Source: Bacteroidota bacterium (GTDB lineage: Bacteria; Bacteroidota; Bacteroidia; NS11-12g; UBA955). From it: a stretch of 13,667 bases of DNA. Positions 1 to 6,620 of the stretch are shown piece by piece. Under the pieces are notes generated by a model. That model did not search any database. It was not told the origin of the DNA and saw only the letters and a program-made list of their open reading frames with translations. Position numbers and translations under genes: made by a program. How positions within the stretch are numbered: the first letter of the stretch is position 1; every line of letters begins with the position of its first letter. The DNA lies in the NCBI GenBank assembly GCA_947450015.1, contig CANFUB010000039.1, positions 1-13,667 on the forward strand, read 5' to 3'.

Positions 1-2
1 AT

Positions 3-794
3 CATTTTTTACAATGGAAAAACAAAGCAGCCATAGGTAAAAACGAGCAGTACACCATCTTGCTAGAGGCCATGAGTATGGCGGCACAGCCAACCTATCA
101 GCAGAGCTACATGTTCTCAAACCATTATTATTGGAACAACCAATTTAAGCAACAAGGGCATCAAACTTTAAAAGTTGGTTTGAGTAAGAAGAATAAAAAA
201 CCAGGTGCCTACAATGCTTATTATTACGCCATGCCCAACGAATCTTTTAATGTGCAGTTCACTTATAGTCTGTTGAGTAATTACATTTATTACGGTTATG
301 ATGCCAAACCAGCACAGTTAAATACTGCTGAGAATGTGGCACAATTAGCGGTTCATAAACATTTTAACTTAAAGAAATTTCAAGTGCACCAAGAGCTGGT
401 GTATCAAACGTTTTCGAGCGGATTGAAAGCTAAAATAAGATTGCCTCAACTCTTATCAAAAACTAGTTTGTATTACCAATCCTATGCCTTTAAAAAAGCC
501 ACCTTTTTACAAATTGGTATGGATGTGAATTATACCACCGAGTACAATGCTAAATTTTATAATCCCGCTACCCGCAATTTTCAATTGATGGACAAAATGA
601 TTGGCAATTATCCTTATGTTGATTTATTTGTGAATGCAGAAATAAAAACGGCTAAAATCTTTTTCAAGATGGAGCATTTTAACCAAGATCTAGGCGGTCG
701 TAACTTGTTTCCGAATTATTTCTATGCCTCGCCTTACCAACCCACAGCCTTAAGACGCTTCAGATTGGGCGTTGCTTGGAAGTTTTATTATTAA
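3..794 (+). CDS. Putative porin, C-terminal part (5' end outside window)
   Basis: The reading frame is open from the first bases of the window, so this is the 3' part of a longer gene; the TTG at 60 is internal and is not a start. About 263 residues are visible. They are rich in alternating aromatic and polar residues, as in outer-membrane beta strands. The last 60 residues (YPYVDLFVNAEIKTAKIFFK, then MEHFNQ, then RFRLGVAWKFYY) resemble the end of the Bacteroidota 'putative porin' family (Porin_10 type), including the closing aromatic beta-strand ending in Tyr that the outer-membrane assembly machinery recognises. It would sit in the outer membrane as a channel; the substrate is unknown. It lies outside the probable attachment site at 894 and is most likely host chromosome. 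The family name comes from memory of the C-terminal pattern. Confidence 0.75.
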   Translation, partial: HFLQWKNKAAIGKNEQYTILLEAMSMAAQPTYQQSYMFSNHYYWNNQFKQQGHQTLKVGLSKKNKKPGAYNAYYYAMPNESFNVQFTYSLLSNYIYYGYDAKPAQLNTAENVAQLAVHKHFNLKKFQVHQELVYQTFSSGLKAKIRLPQLLSKTSLYYQSYAFKKATFLQIGMDVNYTTEYNAKFYNPATRNFQLMDKMIGNYPYVDLFVNAEIKTAKIFFKMEHFNQDLGGRNLFPNYFYASPYQPTALRRFRLGVAWKFYY

Positions 795-893
795 GCAATA
801 ATGGATAGAAAGTAGGGAAGAACCTAACCGAAATTTTTATTAATATTTTTATTTTATATTTGAAACAGCAATAAATTATTTAAAGATAAAATA

Positions 894-907
894 TGCGGAG
901 AAAGAGG
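894..907 (-). other. Candidate attachment site: tRNA 3'-end remnant (tRNA-Ser-like)
   Basis: On the minus strand this reads CCTCTTTCTCCGCA. That fits four bases of a T-stem, a seven-base 3' acceptor strand (TTTCTCC), a G discriminator and two further bases, as at the end of a Bacteroidota tRNA-Ser gene. The rest of the tRNA is absent: the plus strand continues AACCGCAC, where a T-loop sequence would be expected. Such fragments are what tyrosine recombinases leave at one end of an element inserted in a tRNA gene, and a tyrosine recombinase starts 180 bp to the right. The same bases also form a weak TGCGG/CCGCA hairpin (894-914), which is the alternative explanation. Confidence 0.5.
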
Positions 908-962
908 AACCGCACTTACTTCAAGACGATTTTTGAAAAATAATCAATGAAATTGTCAAAGT

Positions 963-1091
963 CTATTTCATATCAATAGATGCAGCCATTATTAAATTGT
1001 CCTCGTTGTTTAAGCATATTGAAATAGATTTGAACAAATGGACTAGTTGTGGGCTAGATGTGGGCTAATAGAATTAGATTTGTCCCAATGG
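963..1091 (+). promoter_or_regulatory. Integrase upstream region: promoter-like box, inverted and direct repeats
   Basis: This stretch holds several ordered repeats. An 8-bp perfect inverted repeat pairs CTATTTCA (963-970) with TGAAATAG (1020-1027). TAGATTTG (1025-1032) fits the Bacteroidota -7 consensus TAnnTTTG, with TTG at 1006-1008 as a possible, rather close -33 element. The right arm of the inverted repeat overlaps this box, as an operator would. TGTGGGCTA occurs twice (1048-1056 and 1059-1067), 11 bp apart, which is one helical turn. TAGATTTG-N4-AATGG occurs at 1025-1041 and again at 1075-1091, spanning the chosen start codon. These could be integrase arm-binding sites or autoregulatory sites. 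The repeats are seen directly; the role is inferred. Confidence 0.4.
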
Positions 1092-2293
1092 CAACAATAA
1101 ATTTTTTGATTCAAAGCAAAGGCAATACTGCAGGGATTTACATAAGGTTAAGGGAGGGGCGAAACATTGATGCCAAGGCTAAAACTAAATATGTTATCAA
1201 TTCAACTGATTGGAGCGCAGCTAAAGGGCAGCCTAAAAACTTAAAAGATGAAGATTTTAAAAAGTTGAACAAAGACCTGATAGATTTAGGCAACGATTTA
1301 TTAACTCACTATAATAAGAGTGTGAATAATACTGAAATAAATACCCAATGGTTAAAGGACTTTATTAAGCCACCTGAACAAGCTGAAGCAATACCCAATA
1401 AACTGACAGCGTATTTTGATTATTATTCCACCCATAAAAAAAGCACCATAGAAGCTTCAACCCATACAAAATTGCATGTAAACAAGCACCTTGTTGAGAG
1501 ATTTCAAAAATCTACCAATAGAGAATATTACATAAAAGATGTAAATGCAGATTTTAAATTAAAATTTGAGGCATATTGTATTAGTGATAACTATGCTCCC
1601 AACACAATTGCAAGGACAATCAAGTTTATTAAGACCATTTGCTACCATGCAAGAAACAATGGGATAGAAACCCATTTTCAGTTAAATAGCATTTCAGCCA
1701 AAACTGTAAAAGTAGAAAAGATATTTTTAACGCCAGAAGAAATTGTACAGATTCAAAAGAAGGATTTAAAATTTGATTATTTGGTTAATGCGAGAGACTG
1801 GTTAATCATCAGTTGTGAAACAGGGCAAAGAGTGTCCGATTTTATGCGATTTACAAAGGAACAAATACGATTTGAGGGTGAAGTCCCACTTATTGAATTT
1901 ACACAGGTTAAAACGGGTAAAATAATGGCTATTCCTTTAAGTAAAACCGTTAGAACTATTTTGGAAAGGAGAAATGGTGAATTCCCCCGTAAAATCAGCG
2001 ACCAAAAATACAATGAATTTATTAAGGAGGTATGTAAATTGGCGGGATTAACGAAGAAAACAAAAGGCAGTAAAATTGACAAAGAGACCACACGGAAGGA
2101 AAGTGGCTTGTTTCCAAAACATGAATTAGTAACTTCGCACATTGGTAGGCGTTCCTTTGCTACGAATAATTACGGGCGTATTCCAACCTCACTATTGATA
2201 AATGTCACTGGCCATTCCACTGAATCAATGTTTTTGGAATACATTGGTAAAACTGTAACAGAAAAAGCAATACAACTGGCTGAATATTTTTAA
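1088..2293 (+). CDS. Tyrosine-type site-specific integrase (Bacteroidota ICE/phage family)
   Basis: A 401-aa tyrosine recombinase that would cut and rejoin DNA at the element's att sites. I chose the ATG at 1088 (MATINFLIQS), which begins the first strand of the arm-binding domain usual in this family; an in-frame ATG at 1058 would add ten residues. Numbered from 1088, there is an N-terminal arm-binding domain (about 1-90), a SAM-like core-binding domain (about 100-200), and a catalytic domain with R248 (TGQR), K275 (QVKTGK), H351 and R354 (HIGRR), H376 (GHS) and nucleophile Y385 (LEYIG). All the catalytic residues are present, so it should be active. Its stop codon abuts the next gene's ATG with no gap, which suggests translational coupling. 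The adjacent tRNA-like fragment at 894 is its probable target. Confidence 0.93.
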   Translation: MATINFLIQSKGNTAGIYIRLREGRNIDAKAKTKYVINSTDWSAAKGQPKNLKDEDFKKLNKDLIDLGNDLLTHYNKSVNNTEINTQWLKDFIKPPEQAEAIPNKLTAYFDYYSTHKKSTIEASTHTKLHVNKHLVERFQKSTNREYYIKDVNADFKLKFEAYCISDNYAPNTIARTIKFIKTICYHARNNGIETHFQLNSISAKTVKVEKIFLTPEEIVQIQKKDLKFDYLVNARDWLIISCETGQRVSDFMRFTKEQIRFEGEVPLIEFTQVKTGKIMAIPLSKTVRTILERRNGEFPRKISDQKYNEFIKEVCKLAGLTKKTKGSKIDKETTRKESGLFPKHELVTSHIGRRSFATNNYGRIPTSLLINVTGHSTESMFLEYIGKTVTEKAIQLAEYF

Positions 2294-3226
2294 ATGCCAA
2301 AAACACAACTAAAAACAAGACTATTGAATAATATTGAAAACCTGCAACCAGACTATGATAAACAGTACCAACTCGTCAAAAATACCAGCATCCAGCATAT
2401 TTCAGAATACCTGAATACTTTTGATGGAAAGACAGTAGAGAGTAAGGTCAATGAACTGCGAAAATTCCTCGCAAAAAAAATATTGACCATGTTGACCAAA
2501 TGGAGCGATGAACTTAAAATTCACCGGACAGACTTGTTTACAGATGATTTAATCAATTCCTACAATGAACATATTGGCAAATATGAAAACAGGGACGTTT
2601 CTTTCTTTATCCATTATCATTTAGCGGATTTAAAAGCCTTATACGCTGACACAGTTCATGAATACCCCCATAATTATCAATTAACTCCTCAGAGATTGGT
2701 TAAATTAATTGCCAGACATAATGCCTTAAAGGAATTGAAAGAGAAATTATATCCCATACTGGGGTGTACTGATACAGCGGCTATGTGGATTGAAAAATTG
2801 ACGATTGATAAACCACCTCATTTAATTCCTGAACGAAGCCTTGATGGTCAAAAAAGTAATCAAACATCAGTATTAGAAAGGAAGGACGAAGTACATTCAA
2901 ATGCAGAACCATTGGCAATGGCTGAAAATAACAGTCAAAATACCAACCCTTATCCAAGAATTTTCAAGAACCATCAATGCTATCTGTTCTTTACTGGTTT
3001 GCAAAGTGACATAAGGGAAAGGTTTAAACTTGCAGATTATAGCTTTATATACAGGCGTATGCAAAAGGATGGATATATTTTCGAATATGTAGTAGATACT
3101 GAATTCAGGGATTTCCTGTCAGCAATGTCCATTTATATAGAAAAGACCAAGTTGTTGGATTATTGCAAAACAGACTTAAAGGAAAAAAACTATTTCTCTA
3201 AAAAAGCCTTATTTAAACCCCTTTAA
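2294..3226 (+). CDS. Conserved-looking protein of unknown function, coupled to integrase
   Basis: A 310-aa soluble protein that I do not recognise by name. Its ATG follows the integrase stop immediately (TAAATG), so the two are almost certainly co-translated. Three parts can be seen. Residues 1-170 are mostly helical, with charged repeats of leucine and lysine. Residues 172-222 are a polar linker rich in Asn, Ser and Glu. Residues 223-310 form a compact C-terminal domain starting FKNHQCYLFFTGL and containing a charged aromatic stretch (ADYSFIYRRMQKDGYIFE). There is no signal peptide, membrane segment or nucleotide-binding motif. The RteC-like and other accessory proteins next to integrases in Bacteroidota elements are a possible comparison, but I see no diagnostic motif. 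The position suggests a role in integration, excision or its control. A strong terminator follows. Confidence 0.7.
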   Translation: MPKTQLKTRLLNNIENLQPDYDKQYQLVKNTSIQHISEYLNTFDGKTVESKVNELRKFLAKKILTMLTKWSDELKIHRTDLFTDDLINSYNEHIGKYENRDVSFFIHYHLADLKALYADTVHEYPHNYQLTPQRLVKLIARHNALKELKEKLYPILGCTDTAAMWIEKLTIDKPPHLIPERSLDGQKSNQTSVLERKDEVHSNAEPLAMAENNSQNTNPYPRIFKNHQCYLFFTGLQSDIRERFKLADYSFIYRRMQKDGYIFEYVVDTEFRDFLSAMSIYIEKTKLLDYCKTDLKEKNYFSKKALFKPL

Positions 3227-3245
3227 TACTTAGGATGTTTTCACA

Positions 3246-3288
3246 CCCGAAAAGTTACAAAACCGTAGCTTTTCAGGGTTGTTTTTTG
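3246..3288 (+). terminator. Rho-independent terminator after the integrase pair
   Basis: CCC (3246-3248) plus GAAAAGTTAC (3249-3258), a six-base loop AAAACC, then GTAGCTTTTC (3265-3274), one bulged A and GGG (3276-3278). That is a 13-bp stem with one G-U wobble, followed by TTGTTTTTTG. It separates the integrase-hypothetical transcript from the HTH-DUF3987-primase transcript. Confidence 0.75.
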
Positions 3289-3292
3289 ACCG

Positions 3293-3323
3293 TTTGTTGT
3301 AGTTGTTAAATCAATAAAACAAC
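3293..3323 (+). promoter_or_regulatory. Inverted repeat just upstream of the HTH gene
   Basis: GTTGTT (3302-3307) and AACAAC (3318-3323) form a perfect 6-bp inverted repeat with a 10-bp spacer that ends one base before the HTH start codon. It is preceded by TTTGTTGTA (3293-3301). TTTGTTGTA and GTAGTTGTT both recur in the repeat region near 6460 and 6544, so this may be a binding site for an element-encoded protein, plausibly the HTH protein itself. The role is inferred. Confidence 0.3.
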
Positions 3324-3324
3324 A

Positions 3325-3624
3325 ATGCACAAAAACTCAACCCTTATCCATGATGTAACTCCAGAGCAAATGACCAGTTTATTTGCTGGATTACAGAACC
3401 AATTAAACGAACTTAAGCTAAATTTTGAACCCAAACTACCAGTAGAATACCTGACAAGGGGTGAAGTTGCCATAATGCTCAAATGCGACCTCAGCACGAT
3501 TCACAATTGGACAGTTAAGGGAAAACTTATTCCTTATGGTCTGGGCAATAGAGTGTATTACAAACGAAGTGAAGTAGAATCTGCATTATTACCATTCGGC
3601 AAGAACAAAGGAGATAATAAATAG
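3325..3624 (+). CDS. Helix-turn-helix DNA-binding protein (excisionase/MerR-like, HTH_17 type)
   Basis: A 99-aa small DNA-binding protein. Residues 12-35 look like an amphipathic helix (leucine-rich, possibly for dimerisation). Residues 41-90 hold a winged HTH of the excisionase/MerR type: EYLTRGEVAIMLKC, the recognition-helix region DLSTIHNWTVKGKL, then the wing GNRVYYKRSEVE. Proteins of this kind in Bacteroidota elements act as excision directionality factors or as activators of the downstream genes. It begins a three-gene run (HTH, DUF3987, Toprim); the DUF3987 start lies 11 bp after its stop, so it is probably the first gene of an operon that starts behind the terminator at 3246-3288. The inverted repeat abutting its start codon suggests autoregulation. 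Excisionase versus transcription factor cannot be decided from sequence alone. Confidence 0.85.
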   Translation: MHKNSTLIHDVTPEQMTSLFAGLQNQLNELKLNFEPKLPVEYLTRGEVAIMLKCDLSTIHNWTVKGKLIPYGLGNRVYYKRSEVESALLPFGKNKGDNK

Positions 3625-3635
3625 GCTTATTCAAT

Positions 3636-5021
3636 ATGGATAATCTGAATTTTAACCTTTCCGATTTTGTAAAGAGTACAGAGCGGCAAATAGAGCAGTT
3701 AAATGACGCTAATGGGGTAATGGAATTCCCCATCAGCGTATTCCCTCCGATATTTAAGAATTTAATTAACGAGTGCAGGGAATCATTGAATTTCCCTGCC
3801 GATTATACCGGAACGGCAATTTTAACAGCGGTAGCTACTGCCATTGGAACAAGTGCAAAACTAAAAGTAAAGACAGGTTGGTATGAATTCCCATCCCTAT
3901 ATACAGTTATAATTGGCAATGCAGGTGCAAATAAGAGTCATCCTTTGAGTTTAGTCTTTAACGTCTTCAATGAAATTGATAAGAAAGCAATCAATAAATT
4001 TGAATTGCTCCATGAAGAATACGAAGAGTATCAAAAACTAAACAGAAAACAAAAATTGGAGGAGACAGAAGTCAAACGTCCTAAACTGGTAAAATCCATA
4101 CTCAGTAATTTTACCCCAGAAGTATTGCATCAACGATTATCTGACAATTTAAGGGGATGCACGGTTGTAAGTGATGAGTTGGCCACTTTCTTGGAAGGAA
4201 TGAACAATTATTCCAAAGGCGACCAGTCAAGTACCTATTTAAGTTTCTGGAGTAATAAACCAACCACAATTGATAGAGTGAACAAGCCAATCCCACTATT
4301 CATACAAGAGCCATTCGTCAACATCATTGGAGGATTGCAACCCCGGGCATTAAAGAAATCCTTTACAGCCAATAAAACAGATAGTGGTTTTTTACAACGG
4401 TTTTTATTTGCATTTCCTGCAAACGCAGAGAAATATCCGATTAATGATATAGAGATGAACTCATCCACCTTAAACCAATTTAATGCTTTTCTAATTAACT
4501 ACATTAACGGACATCAGGTTGAGATTGATACTAATACCGGAAAGATAAAATCCAGACTGTATTACTGGAGCAAAGAGGCAAAGGATTACTTCTATGAATG
4601 GCAAAAAGGCAATACAATTAAGGTCAATCAATATTCAGATGAACTAAAAGGCGAAATTATCTCAAAGTTTGACATTCATTTTGTACGCATAGCCTTGATA
4701 CTACATGTAATGGAAGATAATGCCTCCAGTGAAATCAGCTTAAATGCAGTTATTGGAGCGGAGGCGTTATGCAAGTATTTTATTCATAATGCGTTTAAGG
4801 TTTTGGATATTTTAGATACTCCGGTAATTCCCAAAGAAACTTTGCCACTGAACAAACTTAAATTTTACGAAGCATTGCAGAATGAGTTTACAACCTCTGA
4901 CGCTATTTCATTGGGAGAACATGCCAATTTCAGGATGAATGAAAAGTTCGTACAAAGATTCATAACAGATACCTCTTATTTTATGAGAGTATCCCAAGGC
5001 AATTATTCAAAAATAAATTAG
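3636..5021 (+). CDS. DUF3987-type P-loop protein (helicase/primase-associated, element replication)
   Basis: A 461-aa protein of the DUF3987 type, found in mobile elements beside primase-like genes. Its N-terminal 60 residues lead into the helix-rich start of the family (FPADYTGTAILTAVATAIGT). A P-loop follows at 94-101 (GNAGANKS), in which the usual last Gly of GxxxxGK[ST] is Asn; K100 and S101 are kept. A Walker B-like strand ending in acidic residues lies at 177-181 (VVSDE). NIIGGLQP (229-236) and SGFLQRFLFAFP (250-261) may hold sensor and arginine-finger residues. A charged insert (120-150) separates the P-loop from Walker B. It would act in the cytoplasm as an ATPase in replication of the circular element, working with the Toprim protein downstream. 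The family assignment is from memory of motif order; helicase activity is inferred. Confidence 0.82.
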   Translation: MDNLNFNLSDFVKSTERQIEQLNDANGVMEFPISVFPPIFKNLINECRESLNFPADYTGTAILTAVATAIGTSAKLKVKTGWYEFPSLYTVIIGNAGANKSHPLSLVFNVFNEIDKKAINKFELLHEEYEEYQKLNRKQKLEETEVKRPKLVKSILSNFTPEVLHQRLSDNLRGCTVVSDELATFLEGMNNYSKGDQSSTYLSFWSNKPTTIDRVNKPIPLFIQEPFVNIIGGLQPRALKKSFTANKTDSGFLQRFLFAFPANAEKYPINDIEMNSSTLNQFNAFLINYINGHQVEIDTNTGKIKSRLYYWSKEAKDYFYEWQKGNTIKVNQYSDELKGEIISKFDIHFVRIALILHVMEDNASSEISLNAVIGAEALCKYFIHNAFKVLDILDTPVIPKETLPLNKLKFYEALQNEFTTSDAISLGEHANFRMNEKFVQRFITDTSYFMRVSQGNYSKIN

Positions 5022-5033
5022 TTCCAAAACAAT

Positions 5034-5120
5034 TGTCCATTGTCCTTAATGTCCTTTCTGTCCTTTTGATGGGCAGAAAATGGCAATCGGGGACAAAAAG
5101 GACAGAAAAGACATCGGACA
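5034..5120. repeat. Mirror-symmetric array of eight TGTCC-type pentamers (dyad)
   Basis: Four TGTCC copies start at 5034, 5041, 5050 and 5059. Four reverse-complement copies follow: GGACA at 5091, 5100 and 5116, and one AGACA at 5109. The spacings are 7, 9, 9 on the left and 9, 9, 7 on the right, so every pair is symmetric about base 5077. In addition, the 19-bp segments 5049-5067 and 5096-5114 are inverted repeats with 18 of 19 positions matching, in a register shifted by one repeat. The array fills most of the 124-bp gap between the DUF3987 gene and the primase-like gene and ends 25 bp before the latter's ATG. Candidate roles are an operator, an origin element bound by an oligomer, or an RNA hairpin controlling the next gene. 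Confidence 0.8.
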
Positions 5121-5145
5121 TTCTTAAATATTCACAAAATAAAAC

Positions 5146-6405
5146 ATGAAAACTCATAAATACACATTAGAACCCTATAGGGGAATGACAAGCAGATTCA
5201 CTTGTCCTGACCCAAATTGTCGTGGACACAAGACATTCACCCGTTACATTGATAGAGTGACCAATGAATACATTCATTTTACAGTTGGAAGATGCGGTCG
5301 TTCGGATAATTGTGGCTATCATTATAAACCAAACAATTATTTTTCAGACAACAAATATTTGTTTGTTCCCGCCAAACAAACGTATAATTTCAATTCTAAG
5401 GCAATTTTACAACCAAAAGAGCAAGAACCTTCTTTTATTCCATTTGATGTGCTTAAAAAGGCTCTTGGAAAGGATTTAGACACAAATTGCTTCATTTCTT
5501 ATCTTGTAAACTTATTCGGAAATGATGCAGCAAAGAGACTGGTAAGTCATTACTATATTTCAACCTCCAAAACCTGGAGTGGGGCCACAGTTTTTTGGCA
5601 AATTGATATAGAAAGACAAATAAGGAGCGGTAAAATAATGCTCTATGACCCAGTTACAGGCAAAAGGGATAAAACAAAGAACAGTTGGGTGCATAGCGCC
5701 TTAAAGCTAACAAATTTTAATTTGAAACAATGTTTCTTTGGCGAACACTTGCTTTCAGATAAATCAAAAGTAGTGGCTATTGTTGAAAGCGATAAAACTG
5801 CGGTTATCATGCACTTTTGTTTACCTCAGTATATTTGGATAAGTAGCAGCGGTAAAGAGGGTTTGAATGCGTATAAATTTGAAGTTTTACAAGGACGTAC
5901 AGTAATTCTTTTTCCCGATTTGTCTAAACCGGATGCAAAAAACAATTGTTTTAAACTTTGGAGTAAAAGGGCGCAAGAATTTAAAACTATTGCCAATATT
6001 ACGGTAAGTGATTATTTGGAGAAAAACACGACCGACATTGAAAAAGCACAGGGATTGGATATTGCAGATTATTTTATTATGCACAATGCGACCCACCCAT
6101 TTACAGAAAGAATATTTCACGAATCAATAATAGTTAATGACCATTGGGATTCAACTGAAATGGAGACCAGTGAACCAGAAACCCCAGAACCCGAAGACTG
6201 GAATGATGAAATTTTAGAACTGGAATCTTATTTTAAATCTGTTGTCTTGCCAATTCAATCTATCAAACTAAATCAATGCACCACTATATTGGATGTTTCA
6301 AAGTTCATAGAAAGTCATCTGGCCAATGTTAAAACAAATAATGGAAAGCAAAAATTTGTACCGTATCTCAATCGATTGCAAGAATTAAGGACAATTCTTA
6401 GTTAG
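5146..6405 (+). CDS. Zinc-finger/Toprim primase-like protein (DUF6371 type)
   Basis: A 419-aa protein with the layout of a mobile-element primase. An N-terminal zinc finger is formed by C20 and C25 (CPDPNC) with C50 and C56 or H59 (RCGRSDNCGYH). A middle domain (about 95-200) contains TVFWQIDIE and SGKIMLYDPVTGKR, as in DUF6371 proteins. A Toprim-like fold follows: E214 (VAIVESDKTA) as the general acid/base, D258 (VILFPDLSKPD) and the later acidic pair D305/D308 (GLDIADYF) as metal ligands. An acidic, proline-rich linker (335-360) leads to a small C-terminal domain (361-419). It would synthesise primers or otherwise process DNA at the element's origin, together with the DUF3987 protein encoded 124 bp upstream. 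The gap holds the TGTCC dyad. Toprim assignment is by motif; catalytic activity is not shown. Confidence 0.8.
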   Translation: MKTHKYTLEPYRGMTSRFTCPDPNCRGHKTFTRYIDRVTNEYIHFTVGRCGRSDNCGYHYKPNNYFSDNKYLFVPAKQTYNFNSKAILQPKEQEPSFIPFDVLKKALGKDLDTNCFISYLVNLFGNDAAKRLVSHYYISTSKTWSGATVFWQIDIERQIRSGKIMLYDPVTGKRDKTKNSWVHSALKLTNFNLKQCFFGEHLLSDKSKVVAIVESDKTAVIMHFCLPQYIWISSSGKEGLNAYKFEVLQGRTVILFPDLSKPDAKNNCFKLWSKRAQEFKTIANITVSDYLEKNTTDIEKAQGLDIADYFIMHNATHPFTERIFHESIIVNDHWDSTEMETSEPETPEPEDWNDEILELESYFKSVVLPIQSIKLNQCTTILDVSKFIESHLANVKTNNGKQKFVPYLNRLQELRTILS

Positions 6406-6459
6406 TAGTTTTAATTGATAAATGTCTTTTTATTAGGTATATCAGGAGTAAAACAAATG

Positions 6460-6559
6460 TTTGTTGTATTAAAAACAATAATTGCAACAACTGTTTCTGA
6501 ATTGCAACAAAATATTTGTTTTGCAATTAAAATATTTGTTTTGGTAGTTGTTGTAAAGC
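6460..6559. repeat. Iteron-like repeats with 20-bp period in convergent non-coding region
   Basis: Within the non-coding gap 6406-6620, AATTGCAACAA occurs at 6480-6490 and 6500-6510, and AAAATATTTGTTTTG at 6509-6523 and 6529-6543; both pairs are exactly 20 bp apart, about two helical turns. The rows starting 6460, 6480, 6500, 6520 and 6540 show related sequence. AATTGCAA (6500-6507) and TTGCAATT (6521-6528) form an 8-bp inverted repeat around ACAAA/TTTGT (6507-6519), and AACAAA/TTTGTT flank a TG near 6459. The region lies between two convergent genes, so terminator function is possible, but repeats in phase with the helix next to primase-like genes look more like origin iterons or regulator sites. 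A TTG-started frame across it looks like chance. Confidence 0.55.
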
Positions 6560-6620
6560 TATTAATAGGTCAAATAGTTGTTGCTAATACTATACAAATC
6601 TAATTCAAAATATTGCGGTC

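Noticed and set aside
6415..6603. 62-aa plus-strand frame starting with TTG
   Set aside because: It begins at a rare start codon, is full of Val/Ile from the TTGTTGT repeats and matches no family pattern. The repeats explain the open frame.
1071..6606. GAATTAGATTTGT at 1071-1083 and its reverse complement at 6594-6606 flank the integrase/replication module
   Set aside because: Thirteen AT-rich bases can match by chance in a window this size, and one copy lies in the integrase start region. No further similarity extends from it.
6607..6620. AAAATATTGCGGTCTT resembles AAAATATGCGG at the 894 site, suggesting a right end near 6610
   Set aside because: The match needs a one-base gap, covers mostly AT bases, and does not include the tRNA-like part (AGAAAGAGG). 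It is too weak to define an attachment site.
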